From assembly GCF_002240225.1 (NCBI RefSeq), contig NZ_CP022584.1, positions 1,488,001 to 1,552,000 of the forward strand: 64,000 nucleotides of DNA. The letters are read 5' to 3'. This DNA is from Paenibacillus physcomitrellae. Lineage in GTDB: Bacteria; Bacillota; Bacilli; Paenibacillales; Paenibacillaceae. The notes under the pieces are model-generated. The model had not been told where the DNA came from and did no database searches. It worked only from the letters and a program-made list of their open reading frames with translations. Position numbers and translations under genes: made by a program. Shown one piece after another: positions 46,177 to 55,246 of the stretch. Each line of letters starts with the position of its first letter. Within the stretch, counting starts at the first letter, position 1.

Positions 46177-47538
46177 TCAGACTTTGCTGCGAACTTCAAA
46201 AATAGCGAATTTCAGATAGTGGCCTTCGTCCACACCTAAAATTTGAGGATGATCCTTGCCTGCTGCGCGCCATTCCACCAGCCGCAGAATTTTCCCCGCA
46301 TCCTCTGCCGCCTCGGCGATCGTGCTCAGGAACAGGTCGGGACGCATGTGGTAGGAGCAGCTGGCTGTAACCAGATACCCGCCTTCGTTAACCAGCTTCA
46401 TCCCGTGCAGGTTGATGTCCTTGTAGCCCCGGCAGGCTCCGGCTACCGCTTTTCTCGTTTTGGCAAAGGCCGGCGGATCAAGAATAACCACATCCCATGT
46501 CCGGCCTGTGCCCGGCGCAAGCGGCGTAGAGGTGTCAGCTTTGCCTTCAGCCCGTGCTTTGCGTTCTTCCTGGCCTTTGACCTGACTTCGCAGGTAATCA
46601 AAAGCATCGGCTACCACAAACTCGACCCGGTCTTCGAACCCGTTCAGCTTTACGTTCTCGCGGGCGCTTTCGATGGCATGCTCGGAGATGTCGAGACAAG
46701 TGACCTTCTTGGCTCCGTATTTGCAGGCATGCAGCGTGAAGCTGCCGGTGTGTGAGAAGCACTCCAGCACGGTCGCACCGTCCCAATAGGGGAACGTCAC
46801 TTCTTTGCCGCTTTTGTTCACAGGCACCAGGCGGGTACCTGCCTCCGCATCTTCCAGCTCCTGAAGACGGATGCCGCTTTTCTCCCCCCAGCCCAGCATA
46901 AGCGGAGCGATTGACGCACGGTTCTCCCGTTGATCAAAGAAATAGCCGGTCTTCTGTCCTTCCATGATGTCTACGGAGATCAGAAGGCCGTTCTCCGTTA
47001 CGGTCACATGACGCGGACAATCGCCGTACAAAGGCCCCTTCACCTGTTCAAGGCCTTCGATCTCCCGGACGCCGACATCGCTGCGCTCGTAGATGCCTTT
47101 TGGCTGCAGAACCTGCCACAATGCCTCCACGATCTCATCGCGGTGTTTATCCATGCCCAGCGTAAGCAGCTGTACGACCAGAACATCGCCAAAGCGGTCC
47201 ACGATCAGTCCCGGCAGGAAATCAGCTTCCCCATAAACGAGCCGGTAGGCATCTTCCTGCACAAACCGGCTGCGATGGCGAAGGCAATCGGTAAACCGCT
47301 CAACAAAAAAAGCCGTATCCATCGCCTGAATCGGCTTATATGAAACGATCCGCACTGTAATTTGGGAAGCCGGGTTATAATAACCAGTTGCCAAATAACG
47401 TCCCTGATGGTTCACGACCTCTACCAGATCGCCTGGAAGTGCTCCTTCTTCCACCCGGTCAATCTCACTTTTATAAACCCAGGGATGCCCCTGTTCCAGC
47501 CTTTTCTTGCGGCTGCGCTGCAAAATTACTGCTGCCAT
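46177..47538 (-). CDS. class I SAM-dependent rRNA methyltransferase, RlmI family
   Basis: The protein has 453 residues from the ATG at 47538 (AGGAG upstream); a GTG at 47550 is too close to the site. An N-terminal PUA domain (~1-80, LQRSRKKRLEQGHPWVYKSEI, GDLVEVVNHQGRYLATGYYNP) precedes the Rossmann methyltransferase. Motifs are VLECFSHTGSFTLHA (SAM loop) and DVVILDPPAFAKTRK with the NPPY-like DPPAF, then CSYHM. The E. coli family member RlmI methylates C1962 of 23S rRNA to m5C; the exact substrate here is inferred. An internal linker near residue 330 is slightly long. It has its own terminator. Confidence 0.92.
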   Translation of the reverse strand: MAAVILQRSRKKRLEQGHPWVYKSEIDRVEEGALPGDLVEVVNHQGRYLATGYYNPASQITVRIVSYKPIQAMDTAFFVERFTDCLRHRSRFVQEDAYRLVYGEADFLPGLIVDRFGDVLVVQLLTLGMDKHRDEIVEALWQVLQPKGIYERSDVGVREIEGLEQVKGPLYGDCPRHVTVTENGLLISVDIMEGQKTGYFFDQRENRASIAPLMLGWGEKSGIRLQELEDAEAGTRLVPVNKSGKEVTFPYWDGATVLECFSHTGSFTLHACKYGAKKVTCLDISEHAIESARENVKLNGFEDRVEFVVADAFDYLRSQVKGQEERKARAEGKADTSTPLAPGTGRTWDVVILDPPAFAKTRKAVAGACRGYKDINLHGMKLVNEGGYLVTASCSYHMRPDLFLSTIAEAAEDAGKILRLVEWRAAGKDHPQILGVDEGHYLKFAIFEVRSKV

Positions 47539-47658
47539 TTCTATTTCCACTCCTAGCTGTTCTCAAAATAAGTGACTTCTTGCTGATGTCATGACTCGTC
47601 CCTGCCGCGCATAAATATTACCACAGCATGAACTTGTCTATGGAAAGGAGGCCCGCCG

Positions 47659-48633
47659 GTGTTCCGCGAAATAATCATCCCGCTGATCTTTGGACTGGCC
47701 CTCTTTATATTTGGCATGAAAATGATGGAGCTGGCCTTGCAGGCCTGGGCAGGACCGGTACTGACGAAGCTGCTGAACACGGTATCGGCAACCCCGCTTA
47801 AAGGGCTTGTGTTCAGTACGGCCGTGACTGCCCTGCTGCAGAGCAGCACAGCCGTTACCGTGATGACGATCGGCCTCGTCAATGCCGGTCTGCTGACCTA
47901 TGGCCGTACGCTGGGGATCATCCTCGGGGGCAATATCGGTACCTGTCTGACCACCGAACTTATTGCCCTTCATATTTCTTCCTTTGGCCCTCCGCTGCTC
48001 CTGCTTTCCTTGTGCATCTGGCTTGCGGCGGTCGTCCTGCATGATAAATTACCGTTCCGGCTGCAAAAACATGCCTCTCTGCTGATTTCCACCCAGCACG
48101 CGGCTTTGGCAGCTGCAGGCTTCGGCATCGTGCTTACGGCCATTGCCTGGATGCAAAGCACCGGCGCAGCCCTGCAAACCTACGGTTTGATCGACTGGTT
48201 CACTAAACGTGCCGAAAGCAGCATCCTGTGGGGCGTAGCCGCCGGTGCCGTTCTGACTGCGGTTGTTCACAGCAGCGCCGCCGTGATCGGGCTCGCCATG
48301 GGACTGGCTGCTGCCGGGGCCCTGCCCGTGCCGCTTGGCATCGCCGTTGTGCTGGGTTCCAACGTCGGCACCTGCGTGACCGCCGTGATCGCCTCGATCG
48401 GCGGAACCCGCTCCGGCCGCTTTGTAGCCTGGTCCCACATTGCGCTTAATGTCGGAGGCTGCCTGCTGTTCCTGCCTTTTATCCGCGAGCTTGGGGCAGC
48501 CTCCGCCTGGATGACCTCCGATGCTTCGGCGATGATCGCTCATAGTCAAACTTTGTTTAATGTGTTAAGCTCCCTGATCGCCCTGCCATTGTGTTACCTG
48601 CCAGTATGGAAACGGCTGGATAAATTCACCTAG
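47659..48633 (+). CDS. Na/Pi cotransporter family protein (short form)
   Basis: A 324-residue protein from a GTG with GGAGG 7 bp upstream. Two inverted repeats carry the NptA/YjbB QSST-type motifs: TALLQSSTAVTVMTIGLVNAG near residue 60 and TAVVHSSAAVIGLAMGLAAAG near 200. GNIGTCLT and GSNVGTCVT accompany them. There is no C-terminal PhoU domain. The family moves phosphate with sodium across the membrane, sometimes outward. It converges on the NUDIX gene and overlaps its end by 4 bp. It is one of few plus-strand genes in this half. Confidence 0.88.
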   Translation: MFREIIIPLIFGLALFIFGMKMMELALQAWAGPVLTKLLNTVSATPLKGLVFSTAVTALLQSSTAVTVMTIGLVNAGLLTYGRTLGIILGGNIGTCLTTELIALHISSFGPPLLLLSLCIWLAAVVLHDKLPFRLQKHASLLISTQHAALAAAGFGIVLTAIAWMQSTGAALQTYGLIDWFTKRAESSILWGVAAGAVLTAVVHSSAAVIGLAMGLAAAGALPVPLGIAVVLGSNVGTCVTAVIASIGGTRSGRFVAWSHIALNVGGCLLFLPFIRELGAASAWMTSDASAMIAHSQTLFNVLSSLIALPLCYLPVWKRLDKFT

Positions 48634-49061
48634 ACTTCCACACCAAGCAGCTTCAGCCCTTTTTCCAAAATAAAATCATTATTATCATACCCGGATGTAC
48701 GCTGCTTCTCCCAGGCTTCCTTCGGTTCATACCAGTCTACGCCGCGGATTTCCTCAATTTGGGCTTTAAGCTCGCCTTGAGCGCTTTCGACCAAATAATA
48801 ATGGACTTCCTTATCCACCAGGCCATATTCGGCATGTTCGTATTGGTAAGCGATGATATCAATTGGCTGGATAATGACGCCATGAACGCCCGTTTCCTCC
48901 CAAATCTCTCTAAGCGCGGTTTCTTCTACCGTTTCGCCCGGCTCCTGTTTGCCTTTGGCAAAAGACATTTTGCCGTAACGGTCCGTAATGAGCTGGATTT
49001 GAAGCTGTCCTTCTTCCCGGCGATAAACGACGCCTCCGGCCGAAATTTCTTTATGTGCCAT
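48630..49061 (-). CDS. NUDIX hydrolase
   Basis: The protein has 143 residues from the ATG at 49061 (AGGTGGGGG upstream); more upstream codons have no binding site. The Nudix box GKQEPGETVEETALREIWEETGV fits G-x5-E-x7-REUXEEXGU (split here for length, residues ~37-59). An N-terminal SAGGVVYRREEGQLQ and a DKEVHYYLVE segment resemble Ap4A/mutT-type members, but the substrate cannot be told. It is separated from mtaB by ~170 bp. Confidence 0.88.
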   Translation of the reverse strand: MAHKEISAGGVVYRREEGQLQIQLITDRYGKMSFAKGKQEPGETVEETALREIWEETGVHGVIIQPIDIIAYQYEHAEYGLVDKEVHYYLVESAQGELKAQIEEIRGVDWYEPKEAWEKQRTSGYDNNDFILEKGLKLLGVEV

Positions 49062-49108
49062 CTTGTTCCCCCACCTTTCTGTCTTTCCTTCAGTAACCTT
49101 GAATAACA

Positions 49109-49142
49109 AGGATTCCATCCCGCAGCGGAATGAAATCCTTGA
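49109..49142 (-). terminator. possible terminator between mtaB and the NUDIX gene
   Basis: AAGGATT/AATCCTT with further pairing (CATTCC with its partner) forms a hairpin on the minus strand ~90 bp beyond the mtaB stop. The downstream T-run is weak, so this may be partial. Confidence 0.4.
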
Positions 49143-49229
49143 GGTTCATCAAATATAAAGCTGAAATAGCTGTAGAGAATAGCTGGTAAAGCTGCGGGCT
49201 ACCCAGAAGTCAGAGAACCCGGCGATTCC

Positions 49230-50573
49230 CTACCGTCCGGCAGCCTCAGGCAGCTCGTCCAGGATGCGGACCAGCGTTCCTTCGCAGCCGTTCACGCCTG
49301 CTTCGGTAACCTTCACGCGGCACAAACGTCCGGTCAAATCTTCGGCCGTATCAAACACAACCTGCAAATAGTTGTCACTCATGCCCATCGAACGTCCTGG
49401 GCCGTATTGGCCTTTCTCATCGCGTTCCGGAATGACTTCAAGCACCTCGCCGACGAACTTCTCGGCATAAGCCAGCTGCATTTGCTCGGACAAGTCGATC
49501 AGCTCATGCACACGTGCATGCTTCACTTCTTCATCGACCTGATCTTCCATACGGGCTGCCGGAGTGCCGGTCCGTTTGGAATAAGGGAAGACGTGCAGCT
49601 CAGAGAATCCGATCCGCTTGATGGCCTCGAAGCCGTCGCGGTAATGCTCGTCCGTTTCACCAGGGAAACCTACAATGATGTCGGTAGTAATGGCTACGTC
49701 CGGCATAAATTCGCGGATTTTACGGATCTTCTCCTCAAACTCGGCGATGGTATATTTCCGTCTCATCCGTTTCAGCACTTCGTCATTGCCGGCCTGAAGC
49801 GGAATATGGAAGTGGCGGCACATTTTCGGCGACTTCTTAAGCACCTCAAGCACTCTATCGTCGATTTGGCTGGCTTCGATCGAACTGATTCGAACGCGCT
49901 CCAGCCCTTCCACTTTATCCAGATCCCACAGCAGATCGGCCAATTTGTAATCGTCCAAATCGTCGCCGTATCCGCCGGTATGGATGCCGGTCAATACGAT
50001 TTCTTTATACCCTGAAGCCACAAGCTGTCTCGCTTGAGCGATAACGCTCTTCGGATCACGGCTGCGCGACAATCCGCGGGACCAAGGGATAATACAGAAG
50101 GTGCAGAAGTTGTTGCAGCCTTCCTGGATTTTCAGGAAAGCCCGGGTATGATCCGTAAAGTTTGGAACGTCCAGCTCCTCGAATTCGCGGGTCTTCATAA
50201 TATTGCGGACCGCGTTGATCGGCTGGCGTTTGGTTTGAATTTCATTGACGTAATTTAGAATTTTGTCCCGGTCCTGGGTACCGATGACAAGATCCACGCC
50301 CGGGATGTCCATAATTTCGGCCGGCGAGGTTTGCGCGTAACATCCGGTTACGGCGATAATCGCATCCGGGTTGCGCCGAACGGCCCGGCGGATAATTTGA
50401 CGGCTCTTCTTATCCCCGGTATTCGTTACTGTACAAGTATTGATCAGATAGACGTCAGCGGTCTGCTCGAAGTCCACCTGCTCGTATCCTTCATTTTTAA
50501 ACAGCTGCCAAATGGCTTCTGTATCATAAAAGTTAACTTTACATCCAAGCGTATAAAAAGCTACAGATGGCAT
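49230..50573 (-). CDS. mtaB: tRNA t6A37 methylthiotransferase MtaB
   Basis: A 447-residue radical SAM enzyme of the MiaB/MtaB group, making ms2t6A37 in tRNA-Lys. The N-terminal UPF0004 domain binds a second cluster via C10, C46-type cysteines (TLGCKVNFYDT, NTCTVTN, VTGCYAQ). The radical SAM motif is EGCNNFCTFCIIPWSRG (C-x3-C-x2-C). A C-terminal TRAM domain (~375-440) completes it. YqeV in B. subtilis is the counterpart, and it lies right after rsmE (2-bp gap), as here. Confidence 0.96.
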   Translation of the reverse strand: MPSVAFYTLGCKVNFYDTEAIWQLFKNEGYEQVDFEQTADVYLINTCTVTNTGDKKSRQIIRRAVRRNPDAIIAVTGCYAQTSPAEIMDIPGVDLVIGTQDRDKILNYVNEIQTKRQPINAVRNIMKTREFEELDVPNFTDHTRAFLKIQEGCNNFCTFCIIPWSRGLSRSRDPKSVIAQARQLVASGYKEIVLTGIHTGGYGDDLDDYKLADLLWDLDKVEGLERVRISSIEASQIDDRVLEVLKKSPKMCRHFHIPLQAGNDEVLKRMRRKYTIAEFEEKIRKIREFMPDVAITTDIIVGFPGETDEHYRDGFEAIKRIGFSELHVFPYSKRTGTPAARMEDQVDEEVKHARVHELIDLSEQMQLAYAEKFVGEVLEVIPERDEKGQYGPGRSMGMSDNYLQVVFDTAEDLTGRLCRVKVTEAGVNGCEGTLVRILDELPEAAGR

Positions 50574-50575
50574 TG

Positions 50576-51340
50576 CTAAACTCCCCCCATTTCTCCGGTT
50601 TCATATAATATGCAGGTCAGGGCGGCCATGCCGGCCGTTTCCGTTCTCAAAATCCGCCTGCCGAGTCCGACTGATTTCGCGCCGGCGGCTTCTGCCTCGG
50701 CCACTTCCTCTTCGGTAAATCCGCCTTCCGGACCTACAACCACCAGCACACGGCTGGAGACCTCAGGTCCCAGCGAAGCGGCAAACGGCTGAACGATGTC
50801 TCTTAACTGTTCGCCAAGTTCTTTTTCATAACACATACACACCAGATCATAACCGTCAAAAAGCTCCAGCAGCTTCTTCCATTTCACCGGCTGTCCCACG
50901 TCAGGAATACGGCTGCGATGGGCCTGCTCGGCCGCTTCTTTGGCGATTTTGCTCCAGCGCGCGATGCGCTTCTCTTCCTTCCGCTCATCGTACTGCACGA
51001 TCGTCCGCTCCGATAGAAACGGCACAAAGGCGGCGGCTCCGATCTCCGTGCACTTCTGGATGACCGTCTCCATTTTATCGCCTTTTGGCAGACTTTGGGC
51101 TATATCCACCTTGATCCGGGGCTCACTGGTATCTTCTATTGTCTCCAGAATAACCGCGGTTACACCCTCCGGTTCCAGTAAAGACAGCTCTGCCAGCACC
51201 ACACGGCCTTGTCCGTCGCTGACAATGAACTTGTCACCGGGCTTGCCGCGCATCACTTTTGTGATATGGCGTGCATCTTCGCCCGTGACCTGCACCTGCT
51301 GCTCTCCGAACTGCTCAGGCGGAATAAAATAACGCTGCAT
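50576..51340 (-). CDS. rsmE: 16S rRNA (uracil(1498)-N3)-methyltransferase RsmE
   Basis: The protein has 254 residues from the ATG at 51340, which has AAGGATGG upstream; two earlier codons are too near the site. A PUA-like N-terminal region (MQRYFIPPEQFGEQQVQVTGEDARHITKVMRGKPGDK) is followed by the SPOUT knot with VVGPEGGFTEEEVAEA and LGRRILRTETAGMAAL. It makes m3U1498 in 16S rRNA. Its place between prmA/M50 and mtaB matches B. subtilis yqeU. Confidence 0.96.
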   Translation of the reverse strand: MQRYFIPPEQFGEQQVQVTGEDARHITKVMRGKPGDKFIVSDGQGRVVLAELSLLEPEGVTAVILETIEDTSEPRIKVDIAQSLPKGDKMETVIQKCTEIGAAAFVPFLSERTIVQYDERKEEKRIARWSKIAKEAAEQAHRSRIPDVGQPVKWKKLLELFDGYDLVCMCYEKELGEQLRDIVQPFAASLGPEVSSRVLVVVGPEGGFTEEEVAEAEAAGAKSVGLGRRILRTETAGMAALTCILYETGEMGGV

Positions 51341-51456
51341 GTACATCCATCCTTGTTCCAAATTGCCATCCTACATCATACAACTTTTGCTCCGAGCTGG
51401 CTACAGCTTCCGGAGGTTCTTTTTGCCAAAATGGTCCGTTTGATTCTCCGCTCAGC

Positions 51457-52137
51457 TCAGCCGAACAAACTTAAGTATAACTGGGTAAACGCATGAAAAA
51501 TGTGATAGATCAATCCGTATAAAGGAGCTATCGTTACCGCCCTTAAAGGCGGGACAAATACAAACAGCAGGAAGATCAACGAAGCCCATTGTTCGTATTG
51601 CTGCAGCATCGGCCGAATGCGTCTTGGAACGAGATCCTCAACAATCCGGTAACCGTCCAGCGGAGGCAAAGGCAGCAAGTTAAATAAGAACAGACCGATA
51701 TTCAGAATACTCAAATAGTACAGGAACAGCTGAACGGCAACCTGGAAGCGGGAATCCCCTTCTCCCCCGATCACCCCTGCGTTGATTAATGCCACATAAA
51801 CAATCGTAGCAATGAAACCAATCAGCAGATTACTTAAAGGACCAACTAACGAAACAATGATCCCCATCAAACGAGGTTTGCTGAAGTTGTCCCTGTTCAC
51901 CGGAACAGGCCGGGCCCAACCAAAGCCAAGCAGCAGGATCATGATCGTACCGAACAGCTCAATATGGGACGCCGGGTTTAAGGTGACCCTTCCCAGCATC
52001 TTGGCCGTTGGATCTCCAAATTTATAGGCCGTATAGGCGTGGGCAAATTCATGAAATGTAAAAGCAATCAGGATGACTACCAGAATAAAAGGCAGCACAT
52101 CCATGGGAAAAGCAAAAATGGAATCCAGAAAACCCAT
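51457..52137 (-). CDS. site-2 protease family (M50) membrane metalloprotease
   Basis: The protein has 226 residues from the ATG at 52137 (GAAAGGGG upstream). The zinc-binding HEFAH is in FTFHEFAHAYTAYKFGD (~residues 30-46), followed by RVTLNPASHIE and a C-terminal NLLPLPPLDGYRIV with the third ligand. Four to six helices with no PDZ domain. This compact S2P type is often of unknown substrate. It sits between rsmE and prmA, where B. subtilis has none. Confidence 0.92.
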   Translation of the reverse strand: MGFLDSIFAFPMDVLPFILVVILIAFTFHEFAHAYTAYKFGDPTAKMLGRVTLNPASHIELFGTIMILLLGFGWARPVPVNRDNFSKPRLMGIIVSLVGPLSNLLIGFIATIVYVALINAGVIGGEGDSRFQVAVQLFLYYLSILNIGLFLFNLLPLPPLDGYRIVEDLVPRRIRPMLQQYEQWASLIFLLFVFVPPLRAVTIAPLYGLIYHIFHAFTQLYLSLFG

Positions 52138-52139
52138 GT

Positions 52140-53114
52140 TTACCCCTTTCTCGCCACAAACGCGACCCAATCTTCTTCACGTGCCGTATGCGTGATCTCG
52201 AAGCCTGCCGCAGTAAGTCCTTCTTCAACTTCCTTCTCTTTGTTCTTGTAAATGCCGGAAGCGATATAATAACCGCCAGACTGAAGCGCCTGATAAACAT
52301 CATCAATGAACAGAAGAATAATCTCGGCTAAAATGTTGGCAACCACGACGCGGACCGGCAGAGTTACACCCAGCTCTGAGGCGCCTTTGCCGCTCTTCAG
52401 CACGGCCAAAAGATCGCTTTCGAAGATCGAGATCTGCTTCTCCAGCCCGTTCAGCTGCGTGTTCTCACGGGTGCTCGTAACTGCAATCGGATCAAGGTCA
52501 AGCGCGAGTACATGCTTGGCTCCAAGCCGGACTGCCCCGATAGCCAAAATGCCGGAACCTGTGCCTACATCAATAACTTCGTCGCCTTCCTGAATCACGG
52601 ACTCCAGCGTCCGCAAGCAGAGCGCCGTTGTTGGATGGGTTCCTGTTCCGAAAGCCATGCCCGGATCAAGCTCGATAATTTTCTCCTGTTCGGAGGCCGG
52701 CAGGTAATCCTCCCAAGTCGGTTTGATCGTCAAGCGGTCCGAAACGCGGATGGGCTTGAAGTATTTTTTCCAATTATTCGCCCAGTCGTCTTCGCTTACA
52801 TCCCGCAGTGAAAATTCGGCAGCACCTGGATTGATGTCATATTCGCGCAGCTCCTCGATCCGCTCTTTGATCTCCTGCTGAATGGCATCCATGTCACTGC
52901 CTTCAGGAAAATAACCACTGAGCTTTGCTTCTCCCTCCGGAATATCATTGGGCGGAATTTCGAACCATTGTCCCAAAGAAGTATCTCTCGGTTTATTGTT
53001 ATCGACATGCTCCTCAATGGAAACGCCGCCTGCACCGGATTCGTGCAGAAAGTTCGAAATCATCTCCACCGCTTCCTCTGTCGTATGTATCGTAAGCTCT
53101 TTCCAAATCTTCAA
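52140..53114 (-). CDS. prmA: ribosomal protein L11 methyltransferase PrmA
   Basis: A 324-residue class I methyltransferase modifying L11. Start is a TTG with GAGGAGG 8 bp upstream. An N-terminal L11-binding domain (ELTIHTTEEAVEMISNFLHE) is followed by FGTGTHPTTALCL and the SAM motif VIDVGTGSGILAIGA, then VVANILAEII. The M50 gene follows after 2 bp. It is separated from dnaJ by a ~2.2-kb block of small genes. Confidence 0.95.
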   Translation of the reverse strand: MKIWKELTIHTTEEAVEMISNFLHESGAGGVSIEEHVDNNKPRDTSLGQWFEIPPNDIPEGEAKLSGYFPEGSDMDAIQQEIKERIEELREYDINPGAAEFSLRDVSEDDWANNWKKYFKPIRVSDRLTIKPTWEDYLPASEQEKIIELDPGMAFGTGTHPTTALCLRTLESVIQEGDEVIDVGTGSGILAIGAVRLGAKHVLALDLDPIAVTSTRENTQLNGLEKQISIFESDLLAVLKSGKGASELGVTLPVRVVVANILAEIILLFIDDVYQALQSGGYYIASGIYKNKEKEVEEGLTAAGFEITHTAREEDWVAFVARKG

Positions 53115-53178
53115 AACGATTTCCTCCTCGATATTTGCATGCCTTCTATTGTACTATAAAAAGGAGCAAAAAAGAAAA

Positions 53179-53229
53179 CCGCCAAGGCTTCACTTGCCTG
53201 TCGTCTGACAGGTTTCGTGAACTCGGCGG
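53179..53229 (-). terminator. terminator of the 60-residue protein gene
   Basis: A branched hairpin CCGCC...GGCGG, with inner CCTGTC/GACAGG and GTGAA/TTCAC pairings, is followed by a TTTTCTTTTTT run on the minus strand. Confidence 0.75.
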
Positions 53230-53290
53230 CTGTGCTCAGAGGCTGATGCTTAATAGCAAGGTTCTGTTTCATTCAGAATTGAAATTAGAT

Positions 53291-53473
53291 TTACAGTTTA
53301 GGCGTTTTGTTCTCCTGGCGGGCATCGGCGCGTTCACTGCGTTCGAGTGCTTCCCAATCCTCCTGGTCGGCACGTTCTTCCGAGAACTCTACGTCCAGAT
53401 TGTGGCCTTCAAGCTGTTTGGACAAGCTTTTTGCGTGTTGTCCTTGTCCTTGCGATTTACTCTGCTGTTTCAT
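53291..53473 (-). CDS. small hydrophilic acidic/glutamine-rich protein
   Basis: A 60-residue protein, MKQQSKSQGQGQHAKSLSK at its start and acidic toward the middle (EERADQEDWEALERSER). An GGAGAGCG site precedes the ATG and a structured terminator follows. There is no domain I can name. Small Q/K/E-rich proteins near prmA are common in Paenibacillus-like genomes, possibly spore- or stress-related; this is only a suggestion. Confidence 0.6.
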   Translation of the reverse strand: MKQQSKSQGQGQHAKSLSKQLEGHNLDVEFSEERADQEDWEALERSERADARQENKTPKL

Positions 53474-53517
53474 TTTATCGCTCTCCTTTTCGCTGCTGGG
53501 ATTTCAAAATACCGGGA

Positions 53518-53856
53518 TTAAATCATTCCTCCAGCGTCTTCTATAATCTTCATGGCCTGGTGATGAACATGGTCATCCACGACTGCCGTAAGCAGTATAT
53601 CCCGTCCTGTCGGGCCGCCTTGACCTCCGTCGCTCATCCCGCTGTTGGACGGATCTGCTTTTGCCATGATGCCTGCGGATTGATGGGACAGCTCCAGGTC
53701 CTGCGCGAATTCCATCATCGTCCCGCTGCCATACCGGCTGAAGCGGTCTATAGAGTAATCGACGACCCGCAACGCCTGGAGCTTGCGTGCCGCTCCCTCC
53801 GCTTCTTCCGGACTTTTGAAATAAGCGAGTATGTTTTTCTCGGTCAACTTCTTCAC
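53518..53856 (-). CDS. conserved small protein of unknown function (general-stress-like)
   Basis: Up to 112 residues. The GTG at 53856 has a poor site; the TTG at 53847 has AGGTGA 5 bp upstream and may be the true start. The sequence LAYFKSPEEAEGAARKLQALRVVDYSIDRFSRYG resembles the ferredoxin-like alpha/beta segment of general-stress proteins (YflT-like), ending in a second ILLTAVVDDHVHHQAMKIIEDAGG. The middle is glycine/serine-rich. Function unknown. Confidence 0.6.
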   Translation of the reverse strand: MKKLTEKNILAYFKSPEEAEGAARKLQALRVVDYSIDRFSRYGSGTMMEFAQDLELSHQSAGIMAKADPSNSGMSDGGQGGPTGRDILLTAVVDDHVHHQAMKIIEDAGGMI

Positions 53857-53972
53857 CTGCTCTTTTATTCAGATATTAACGCAATCGTTACCGCTTAAAC
53901 CTTATTGTGTAAGCGTGAGGCTCTTTTTATGCCTCGAATATCAAATCTATTTAACTGATGGGGGTCAATAAC

Positions 53973-54317
53973 ATGGACAGAAGCAAGCGCTTTTTACCTA
54001 TTAATCACGGCAGCGAAAATCCGTCCCTCACCCTGTCCCCGCTTCGCCGTTTGAGTATGACTGTCCAGCCGGTCAATCAGGAGATCAACCGGGTTATCAT
54101 TCAAGCTGCGGCCCCTAATCCCGGCTACGGAATCCGGGTAACGGGGATTTATTTTTCAGGCGATAAAGCCTTAATCTTCGTTATCCCGCTTCGGCCGGCT
54201 CCAAACACCATGTATCCTCAGGTAATCTCTGCTGTACAGACAACTACTTATTTAGATAGCTCATTTACACCTGTATTTCCGCCGGAGTATGAGAACTTTT
54301 TAAGCCATTTTATTTAA
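53973..54317 (+). CDS. hypothetical protein, 114 residues
   Basis: Start chosen at the ATG at 53973 because GGGGGTC lies 6 bp upstream; an ATG at 53958 would sit on that site. The sequence is a soluble protein with MDRSKRFLPINHGSENPSLT and an internal VTGIYFSGDKALIFVIPLRP; no domain recognised. It is the first gene of a plus-strand cluster of three small genes. Function unknown. Confidence 0.55.
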   Translation: MDRSKRFLPINHGSENPSLTLSPLRRLSMTVQPVNQEINRVIIQAAAPNPGYGIRVTGIYFSGDKALIFVIPLRPAPNTMYPQVISAVQTTTYLDSSFTPVFPPEYENFLSHFI

Positions 54318-54450
54318 AGGGCCCAAGTGTCGAAACTGGCAAAAATTATTTAGCATTTTTTTATAAAAATTTGAAACGTCCTCCGCACTTGTCCGTATTA
54401 CCTTGTAGATTGCACAAATAACATCACTTCACAGGAGGGCATCAAATTTA

Positions 54451-54888
54451 ATGTTAAAGAAAATCGTGATGGTTGTAATGGCATTTACCCTGTTTTTTGC
54501 TTTTACTATTCAGGACAACGTTGATGCAAAAGGCCGCATTGGCGGAGGCTACAAATCAGGTGTTAAATCCCACACTACAACCCCAAATAAATCGACTACA
54601 ACGGACAACGTGTCCAAATCCGGCACGACCAGTTCGACTAAAGGGACAGCCGGTACAACGGCTAACCGCGGATTTTTCAGCGGCGGAAGCTTTATGAAAG
54701 GTTTGATGATCGGCGGTTTGTCCGGTCTGTTGTTCGGCAGCTTGTTCGCCGGCATGGGCGGCTTCGGCAACCTGCTTGGACTAGCGGTTAACATCTTTGC
54801 CATCTATCTGATTATTGTGATTGCAGCCGCATTGTTCCGCCGCTTCACCCGTCCCCGCAAACCAGACCCACGGGATGGACGGTATTAA
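54451..54888 (+). CDS. predicted secreted/membrane protein with glycine-rich centre
   Basis: 145 residues: an N-terminal signal-like helix (MLKKIVMVVMAFTLFFAFTI), then a Thr/Ser/Lys-rich stretch (~28-75), then two hydrophobic helices with many glycines (GLMIGGLSGLLFGSLFAGMGG, ~88-105 and NIFAIYLIIVIAAALF). A basic tail RRFTRPRKPDPRDG follows. The pattern recalls the N-terminal part of TIM44-like domain proteins, which lack the TIM44 domain here. An AGGAGG lies 12 bp upstream of the ATG. Function unknown. Confidence 0.7.
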   Translation: MLKKIVMVVMAFTLFFAFTIQDNVDAKGRIGGGYKSGVKSHTTTPNKSTTTDNVSKSGTTSSTKGTAGTTANRGFFSGGSFMKGLMIGGLSGLLFGSLFAGMGGFGNLLGLAVNIFAIYLIIVIAAALFRRFTRPRKPDPRDGRY

Positions 54889-54891
54889 TCT

Positions 54892-55170
54892 ATGATTCTG
54901 ACGGAAGACGAAATTGTAAACGCGGTTTGTATCCATACGGCCAGCCGCAAGCAAATCCGTCCTTCGGATGTTCAAGTCGAGCTGGCCTGGGATGAAGATA
55001 CGGGTTTCACCGCTGAGGTTTGGGCCGCGGGCAGAAGCCAATATATTGTTGAAGCCAATCTCATTGAAGCCATTCTGCTTTACATGCATGAGGAGTACGG
55101 AAGAAGAGTATTTAAGGATGAGGTCAGACTCGACCTTGAAGACGAAATTATTGCGATAGTTAACGATTAA
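54892..55170 (+). CDS. YxcD family protein (DUF2653)
   Basis: A 92-residue protein: MILTEDEIVNAVCIHTASRK, then IRPSDVQVELAWDEDTGFTAEV, YIVEANLIEAILLYM and HEEYGRRVFKDEVRLDLEDEI. This is the DUF2653/YxcD pattern. It starts 3 bp after the preceding gene and so is likely translated with it. The family is uncharacterised. A strong terminator follows. Confidence 0.8.
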   Translation: MILTEDEIVNAVCIHTASRKQIRPSDVQVELAWDEDTGFTAEVWAAGRSQYIVEANLIEAILLYMHEEYGRRVFKDEVRLDLEDEIIAIVND

Positions 55171-55176
55171 AAAAAG

Positions 55177-55217
55177 AAAAGGTCCGGGATACGGCTCAAG
55201 CCGATCCCGGACCTTTT
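55177..55217 (+). terminator. terminator of the plus-strand small-gene cluster
   Basis: AAAAGGTCCGGGAT/ATCCCGGACCTTTT stem with an inner GG/CC pairing and a T7 tail, directly after the YxcD stop. Confidence 0.92.
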
Positions 55218-55246
55218 TTTATAACCGAAGAAAAAATACGGAGAAA

